A stretch of 64,000 nt of DNA from Isoetes taiwanensis. Its lineage: Eukaryota; Streptophyta; Lycopodiopsida; Isoetales; Isoetaceae. The stretch spans positions 12,090,840 through 12,154,839 of the forward strand of contig JAJEKV010000039.1 in assembly GCA_021234155.1 (NCBI GenBank). The letters run 5' to 3'. The notes under the pieces were generated by a model. That model was not told where the DNA came from and ran no database searches. It was given only the letters and a program-made list of their open reading frames with translations. The translations under genes were made by a program, and so were the position numbers. This document shows positions 58,026 to 64,000 of this stretch, one piece after another (position 1 is the stretch's first letter; each line of letters begins with the position of its first letter).

Positions 58026-58360
58026 TGAAGAACGTGTAAAAAACCTAAGAATAAGACTGTATTTAACTTCAAAGAAAGTTTACAAACATACTGATCAAAT
58101 GATCAGATAAAATAGAAACAACACAACGGACAGCAGTAGATGGCAAGTGCATAGACTCGGGCTCTCCAAGATCGGCAGTGCTGGAAAAGCTCCTTATCTG
58201 CTCCCTTTTATGGGCAAGTCCCTAACGGGATCTTCTAATATTGAAGTGCAGTTAAGGATGCTCCATAATAGTTGGAAGTGGGAATCGCCAATTGTGGTGA
58301 TGATGGTGGAAACTGAGAATGTTCAAGGAACTAGTTGATCTGGCTCTGTATAGTCCAACA
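58026..58360 (-). repeat. 3' LTR of the Ty1/copia element
   Basis: 335 bases, TG...CA, homologous to 62555-62876 in the same orientation ('atgatcagataaaatag', 'aacaacacaac', 'gctccttat', 'ttttatgggcaagtc', 'ctaacgggatcttctaa', 'ggatgctccataatagttgg', 'ctgtatagtccaaca'). A polypurine tract (minus-strand ttttaagtggggg, plus 58361-58373) adjoins it, fixing both the edge and the strand. The LTRs differ at many positions. Confidence 0.92.
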
Positions 58361-58412
58361 CCCCCACTTAAAACAAATCAGCTTGACTCTGATGTATGAG
58401 CAGTTACTCCAC

Positions 58413-58767
58413 TCAGAGGCAAGCTAGTACGGATGAGATTAATTTGATGCAGAAAGCAGATAATTTAGGGGATTCAAGAGGTTTGGTAAGCATATCAGCA
58501 GCCATGGTATGAGCTGGATAGTAATGGAGAATCATACGAGATTGGGCAATATGTGCACTAGTGATTGATGGGATTATGGGCAACAACAATGACGCCTTGG
58601 TTATCATTGTGAATGGAGATGCATGGCAGTGATAGATGAGCGAATCCAAATAGCTTCTTGAGTAGCATGGGCAAGGCTGACATATTCGACCTCAGTGATG
58701 GACAATGCTGTTCAACATTGTTTGGAGCTGGACCAGGCAATGGCAGAGGCAGCAAGAGAGAAAACAT
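58413..58767 (-). pseudogene. copia RNase H remnant
   Basis: Minus-strand frames give 'HNDNQGVIVVAHNPINH' (about 58560-58610; family 'CDNQ.A..LA.NPV.H') and 'ADMLTKPLESPKL' (58460-58505), the last two motifs of a copia RNase H. This domain removes the RNA strand during reverse transcription. A stop follows 'INH' and the N-terminal part is in another frame. Confidence 0.8.
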
Positions 58768-58949
58768 AACTAAATGTGGATGTGGTCTTGAGAGCCTCCT
58801 GCCTAGTCAGCATCACGGAATCAAAGAAAAGAATTGCCCCCACTGCTCTGATAATAAAGACCATGGTGAAGAGTAGCAGCAAGATACCTGAGAGACCGTT
58901 TGAGAGCGACAGAATGCGTCTGTTTGGGAGTATTGAGGAATTGGCTAAG

Positions 58950-59750
58950 TCAGCATACAGGGAATGCCAAGTCTAGATGAGTTTCTTGAGTAGCAAAGTT
59001 CAAAGAGCCAATTATAGATCTATAGTTGTCACAAAAATAGATGAAATCAGGAGAGCAACCAGGATCGTTGAGCAGAAGTTGACAATTGAGATCCAATGGG
59101 ATGGCGATAGGATTGCAATTGAGCATGTGATGACGAGAGAGTATGTCCTGTAGGTATTTGTTTTGATTAAGAGACAGAGTGTGATGAATAGTATCGTTTT
59201 TCAACTGTATGCCAAAGAACTATTGTGCAGGGCCGAGATCTTTCATGGAGAAGTGTAAGGAAAGATGATGTTTGAGGTGAGGGAGATCTGCATGGGAATT
59301 AGCTAAGATGAGAAGATCATCAACATATACTACGAGGAAGATGGGAAAAGGGGAGGATTTGAAGTACAAGCTAGTATTTGCAAGGTAATTGCTGAAGCCA
59401 AGGGATTGTAGAACGGTGTGAAGTGCATGGTACTATGATCTAGTGGCCTGGTGGAGTCCATAGAGGGTTGAAGTCTGCAGACAAAATTAGGAGGTAAGGA
59501 AAAAACTTCGACATCTTCTTGGAGAGAGCCATGGAGAAAAGCATTTTCCACATCCATCTAATGGATGTTGAATCCCTGGATGGTGGCGTATGCAAGAAGT
59601 CTGATGGAAGAAAGACATGCAATAGGGCATATATATCATCAAAGTCAATGCCTTCGATTTGGCTGAAACCTTTGGCCACGAACCAGGCTTTGAATATCTC
59701 GATTTGACCATCACTGTTGTATTTAATGTTGAAGACTGATCAGCTGCCAA
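58950..59750 (-). pseudogene. copia reverse transcriptase remnant
   Basis: In order on the minus strand: 'VAKGFSQIEGIDFDDIYA' (about 59625-59680); 'MDVENAFLHGSLQEDVEV' (59504-59557), with the first catalytic Asp; the 'YVDD' box near 59310-59330 ('VVYVDDLLILA', frame-shifted relative to the preceding); 'LSLNQNKYLQDIL' (about 59145-59185); and 'YRSIIGSLNFAT' (about 58990-59025). The motifs are in the correct order, but at least three frame changes make it inactive. Confidence 0.88.
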
Positions 59751-60692
59751 CTACATGATTATGTAGAGGATGGGAAACAATTGTGCAATCACAATGTTGT
59801 TGGATAGAATCAAGTTCAGCCTCCATGGCCTTCTGTCAATGAGAGCTATATGGACCAGAATGAGCAGCATGGAGAGTTTGGGCTGTTCAATAACTTCGGA
59901 AGCCTGCATAACATGATCAGAAACTCTATATGGGAGGGCCTTAATGGCAAAAAGGACGTGTTACTGGTGAGGAAAGAGGAAATACAGGGGAATCAAGCAA
60001 AGGAGGTGGAGGGGAAGGATCAAGTTGGCGGGAGGGGGGGGGGAGGCGGGGGAGGTGCTGCAGCAAAAGAGTGTGGAAATGATAGGAACACAAGAGTGTT
60101 CAGAAATGATTTCAATGAAATGAAATGAAATGAAATATATAGATAATACGTCTGCAGACCACCAGGTCTATGAGACGTTCAAATCCGTACATTCAACATT
60201 ATAAAAAATATCCTCTAATGCATCTTCAGAAAGAAATGAATCAGAGCTCTCCCCCTCATCTCCCTCATTCTCATCACCATCAATAACCTTTAGCACATTA
60301 TTCTTGTGTTCCATCGTTTCAATTATAAAATGACCTGTGATGTTTCCCGAGAGACCAAAAAATGCAACCAAATCATTACAATTAATTTGGTATCTATGAG
60401 AGAGGTGGATATGAAAGGAGGAGTCAGATTACATGGTTTTAACTCATTGAAGGCAGCATTGGGGCTAACAATAAGGTGGGCATTGAAGATGTCAAAGAAA
60501 CGGTAGGCTTTAGAGATGGGAATATAAGCAATGAATATTGGGTCTATTTTATGAGAAGGGAAATGATGGAAATACTTGGAGGTACTTATGAGAGCCTTTC
60601 TGAGGGTCCAATAGTTCTTATGGTAAATCATGCTGGATGGCACTATGGGGAGAAAGATTAATCAGATAAGTAGCAGTGGAGATTGCCTCTCT

Positions 60693-61360
60693 TCAAAATC
60701 GGTGAGAGATATGCATGAAAGCTAATAAAGTATGTGCCATGTCAAGAAAAGATCGATTGACCTGTTCATCAACACGACCATTTTGTTCAGGGCAATATGG
60801 CACAGACTTCATGGTGGATTCCATATTGGAAAAGAAAGTGTTGAAAGGTATGGAAAGTGAATTATCCATCATCTGTACAAAGGCTGAGGATGGAAGTGGC
60901 AGTGAATTGTGTAATAAGGAGCTTGAACGTGGTGAAGGATTGCAAGGCATCACTTTTGTGCTTGAGAAGGTAGGAGAATATCTTCCTAGAGTAGGCATCA
61001 TGTGGGATTGTGGACTGGGCCAATAAGGTCAACATGGATGAGTTCAAGGCAGTGAAACATGGGATGAGGATAGTGGAAAAATAGATTGGGTAACCTTGTA
61101 TTGGAAGCAAGTATTGCAAGGATGAGCAGAAAAGATGATAAGTGTCAGATATAACCCATCTTACTGAGATGTTCCATGCGAGAAGGATTGATATGTCTCA
61201 GACATTGGTGCCAAAGAGCATGACAGTCAGTTATGAGATGAGCAGCTTCCTTTTGTTGGTGAAGATGAGAAAGATTCCTTCGATGAACCAGAAAGAATGT
61301 ACGACCCCTGAGAATCCATGATTTGATGCTCTTGTTGATGGAAAGCAAATTGGTAGCCAA
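60693..61360 (-). pseudogene. copia GAG-pre-integrase and integrase remnant
   Basis: 'LWHQCLRHINPSRMEHLSKM' (about 61150-61215) is the HHCC zinc-binding lead-in of copia integrase, with 'LWHRRLGH' altered at two places. Downstream on the strand, 'VPYCPEQNGRVDEQVNRSFL' (about 60740-60800) is the end of the catalytic core (family 'PYTPQQNGVAERKNR.L'), with the catalytic Glu shifted into a changed context. Intervening frames are broken. Confidence 0.8.
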
Positions 61361-61510
61361 AATCTTTGATGTTGCTGACGGAGAGAAGACTCTTGGTCAA
61401 ACCTGCTTGCTGAGAATTGTCTTCCAGGCAAATAACTCGAGGGAGAGATAGTAATCTGTAATTTTTAAAGAAGTGGCGATGACAGTTCATGTGGGAAGTA
61501 GCTCATGAAT

Positions 61511-62452
61511 CTAAATACTAGAAATGGACACCATTGGAAAGGGATGATCTTCAAAAGAAAAAGGATATGTAAGATTGGATTCCTCTTCAATAGTAGAATA
61601 GAATAGTGAGATTTCTCCTTTCTTCAATAACATGGGTATTAGATGGAGTGCTTGAGGATGGCGTGGTAGTTGGTGTAGGAAGCAAAGGAGTGGTGATGAC
61701 GATGTTGCAGTCACGGTCATAGTGTCCCATTTTCTGGCATCGAAAGCATTGAATGTTTCTTCTATTGTCTTGGGCCGATGAGGAAGGGATGAATTTTGAG
61801 GCCTCTTGGAGTTTGCAAACTGCAAATATTCCTCTGATGCAAAGGTTTTCCCTTTCCTTAAAAGATTCAAGAAGCACATGTTCAATGGTAGCTTAATGCT
61901 AAGATCTTCAACCTTATGTTCCAAGAAAGTGACGAGATGGCCATATGAAGCAAGCAGGTTTGTTGCAAACCTTCTCATCTTCATAAATGGTGGTCCCTAT
62001 AGTAGCAAATCATCCAGAAGGTCTTTCATGTTGTGGATGTGAGCATCTACATCCTCTCCTTCATGCATCTCTATTGCATGCAATTTCTTTTCTAGTAAGA
62101 CTCGGTTAACAGCAGTTGCAGATGCATAGAGCTTCAATAGAATCGTCCAGGCCTCTTTGACATCGGGCACATGCTTGACAAGTTTGACGGCAATGTCTCC
62201 AAGACTCCCACAAATAAGGATTCTTACCTTCCAATCCCGAGCTTCATGTAAGGCAAGGTCATCTTCCCCTTGCAGAATTCCCACTGCTTTCCCAAGATCC
62301 TTTTGATTCACTGATTCGACAATTTGCCAGAGATTCTTGTCCTTCAAGATCATCTGGACTCTACATTTCCAAAGGTGGAAATTTTCCCCTTCAAATCTTT
62401 CCACAAAATTCCATTCAGCTAGACCTCCTTGAGCACGTCCAATAGCATACAT
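61511..62452 (-). pseudogene. copia gag remnant with CCHC zinc knuckle
   Basis: Starts at an ATG at 62452. 'VERFEGENFHLWKCRVQMIL' (near residues 17-36) and 'EAWTILLKLYASATAVNRVL' are the conserved copia gag (UBN2-type) segments. A frame change near 61990 leads to the 'IQCFRCQKMGHYDRDCN' zinc knuckle at about 61705-61755, in a third frame. Gag packages the element RNA. The start codon lies about 100 bases inside the 5' LTR, which is normal. Confidence 0.88.
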
Positions 62453-62554
62453 TTTCTTTTCTTGGTGGTGAGTGGGTGGATGGATAAAAAAAAGTACAGA
62501 AAGAGATGCGGCTTAGGCGGCTGGAATTAGTAGTGTCGTGGGCCTATAACCTAA

Positions 62555-62876
62555 TGAAAAACGTATAAAAACTAAGAACAAGGCTATATTTAATTTCAAG
62601 GAAAGGTTACAAGCAGACTGATGAAATGATCAGATAAAATAGGAACAACACAACAGATAGTAGCAGATGGTAGGCGCATAGGACTCTTCAAGATCGGCAA
62701 TGCTAGAAAAGCTCCTTATGTGCTCTCTTTTATGGGCAAGTCTCTAACGGGATCTTCTAAAATTGGAGTGCATTTAAGGATGCTCCATAATAGTTGGAAG
62801 TGATAATCGCCAACTGTGGTGATGCTGGTGCGAACTGAGAATCTCTTTAGCTGATCTGGTTCTGTATAGTCCAACA
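62555..62876 (-). repeat. 5' LTR of the Ty1/copia element
   Basis: 322 bases, partner of 58026-58360. Just inside it (minus strand from 62554) 'ggttataggccca' resembles a decayed form of the plant initiator-Met primer site (TGGTATCAGAGC...), though the match is weak. TATAT occurs beside both outer edges, but the flanks are AT-rich, so a target duplication is not secure. Confidence 0.92.
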
Positions 62877-64000
62877 TATATATATATCATGTATGTTACA
62901 ATAACATCGTTGCTGCATGTAGAACTAACATATGAGAGGATATGATACTGATAAAAAGGACTGCAAATTATGATCTTGCATATGATGGAAATAGTGAGAG
63001 TTTCATAAGTTCTAGAAAATAAATCCTCAAGTAAATTTGTATACGTCTTTGTAAAAATATGCTGCAATCTTCTGACCTATATATATGTATATATATTGAA
63101 AGTCCTAAACACTTTGCCTTTCAAGCTGAAAGCTAGACAGTCTAGCACATAAATGGAATCCAAAAGTCTATTTTATAGACAAGGACATCAACAATCTTCA
63201 ATGAAAGGTAATGGCTGGTGTCGAATATTTTAACTTCCAGTATGTTCACTACTAAACTTTAAAACCTTTTATAACCACGATCAAGTCATATGAATATTTG
63301 GATCCCTTATCAGCGTGCATGGGTCTTTCCCAGCACAAAAAATCTACTATCTATAAGGCTCACGTTCTTATGCAATATTGTTTTCTTCGAAGAAGGGGGA
63401 ATCATAAGGTTGAGATGTGCATAGATCATCGCAGAGTGAAAGAACTTAATTTAAACATATGTCCAAAAACCTCATAAGTGAGCAGTAGCAGCAGCGGCTA
63501 GGGCGGTGGTGGAGGTGAGCCTACCACCACCTTACCCTGCTTCCGGATCAGCAGCGGGGCATGGAGCAAAGATCTGGGACTAGATGTCAGGCTAGGATGC
63601 CTTCTACTGTGAGTTTGAATGTCATGGATCTTCTTCATTTTTTTTTTTAAGATGCAGTTTGTAGGCGATCTTCAATTTTGATTCAGTTTTAGTTGCATGT
63701 TTTCATCTCTTTCTTGCAATTCTCAAAGGATTAAACTATCACTTAGAGGATAGGCTCGGTAGGCCCTTCCCTGATGCGTCGCTTCTTTGAGGCTGGATCG
63801 ACCTAGGAAGGATAAAATCTGTGCACTCTGAGTTGTCTCAAATTAAAGCAAATTCATGTTCTGGATTTATACTGGGTAAGCTTCATCTGAAAAGGTAAAA
63901 TCTTGCAGTTCTTCAAAGCATTTTGATTCTACTCTTACCCTTTCTTGTTGGCGAAAAGGCAAAAATAAGTTTTAAAGAAAAGATCGGGTACTCAGGCACT
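62877..64000. other. intergenic stretch with short TA microsatellites
   Basis: No gene is supported. (TA)n-like runs lie at 62877-62888 and 63076-63096. A GC-richer patch at 63480-63560 has GGT/CAG-type words but no ORF. The end of the window interrupts nothing identifiable. Confidence 0.5.

Overview
This window is plant nuclear DNA with low gene density and a high load of mobile elements. The evidence is an intronless organelle-type PPR gene, spliced genes with GT/AG introns, Ty3/gypsy and Ty1/copia retrotransposons, LINEs, a MULE transposase, foldback elements and long CT, ATT and TA microsatellites. The PPR protein, with its repeated 'KACG..G....GR.IH' blocks, resembles the large PPR families of ferns, so a fern or other seed-free vascular plant is my best guess. 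That is an inference; no marker in the window settles it.

Layout. 1-2.9 kb: two long CT-rich tracts separated by a duplicated AT-rich unit. 2.9-7.4 kb: mostly unassigned, with an unrecognised two-exon gene fragment near 5.8-6.2 kb. 7.5-13.5 kb: left arm of a large inverted duplication. 13.6-14.1 kb: a foldback element. 15.0-17.0 kb: the PPR gene, the only long intact cellular ORF. 18.75-19.73 kb: one arm of a second, roughly 1 kb inverted repeat. 20.0-22.9 kb: 3' end of a decayed chromovirus. 22.9-34.0 kb: a complete but decayed Ty3/gypsy element on the minus strand, with two LTRs. 34.1-39.3 kb: two decayed LINEs, tail to tail around an (ATT)n tract. 40.1-48.9 kb: right arm of the inverted duplication, with a 2.7 kb insertion. 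48.9-51.3 kb: a spliced RING-like gene on the minus strand. 53.1-54.24 kb: a broken MULE transposase. 54.26-55.22 kb: the other arm of the 1 kb repeat. 56.0-57.0 kb: a patchwork of short direct repeats. 58.0-62.9 kb: a decayed Ty1/copia element with both LTRs.

Main result. The two arms (about 7.48-13.47 and 40.34-48.87 kb, roughly 6 kb each once the insertion is removed) are inverted copies of a formerly genic segment, not an ordinary transposon. Each arm carries exon remnants of the tRNA methyltransferase DNMT2/TRDMT1 and of ribosomal protein eL36. In both arms the eL36 N-terminal and C-terminal exons face each other on opposite strands. The rearrangement and an apparent start-region frame loss therefore predate the duplication. 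Later insertions differ between the arms and give a relative history. I found no intact biological system beyond this. The likely working genes are the PPR gene and possibly the RING-like gene.
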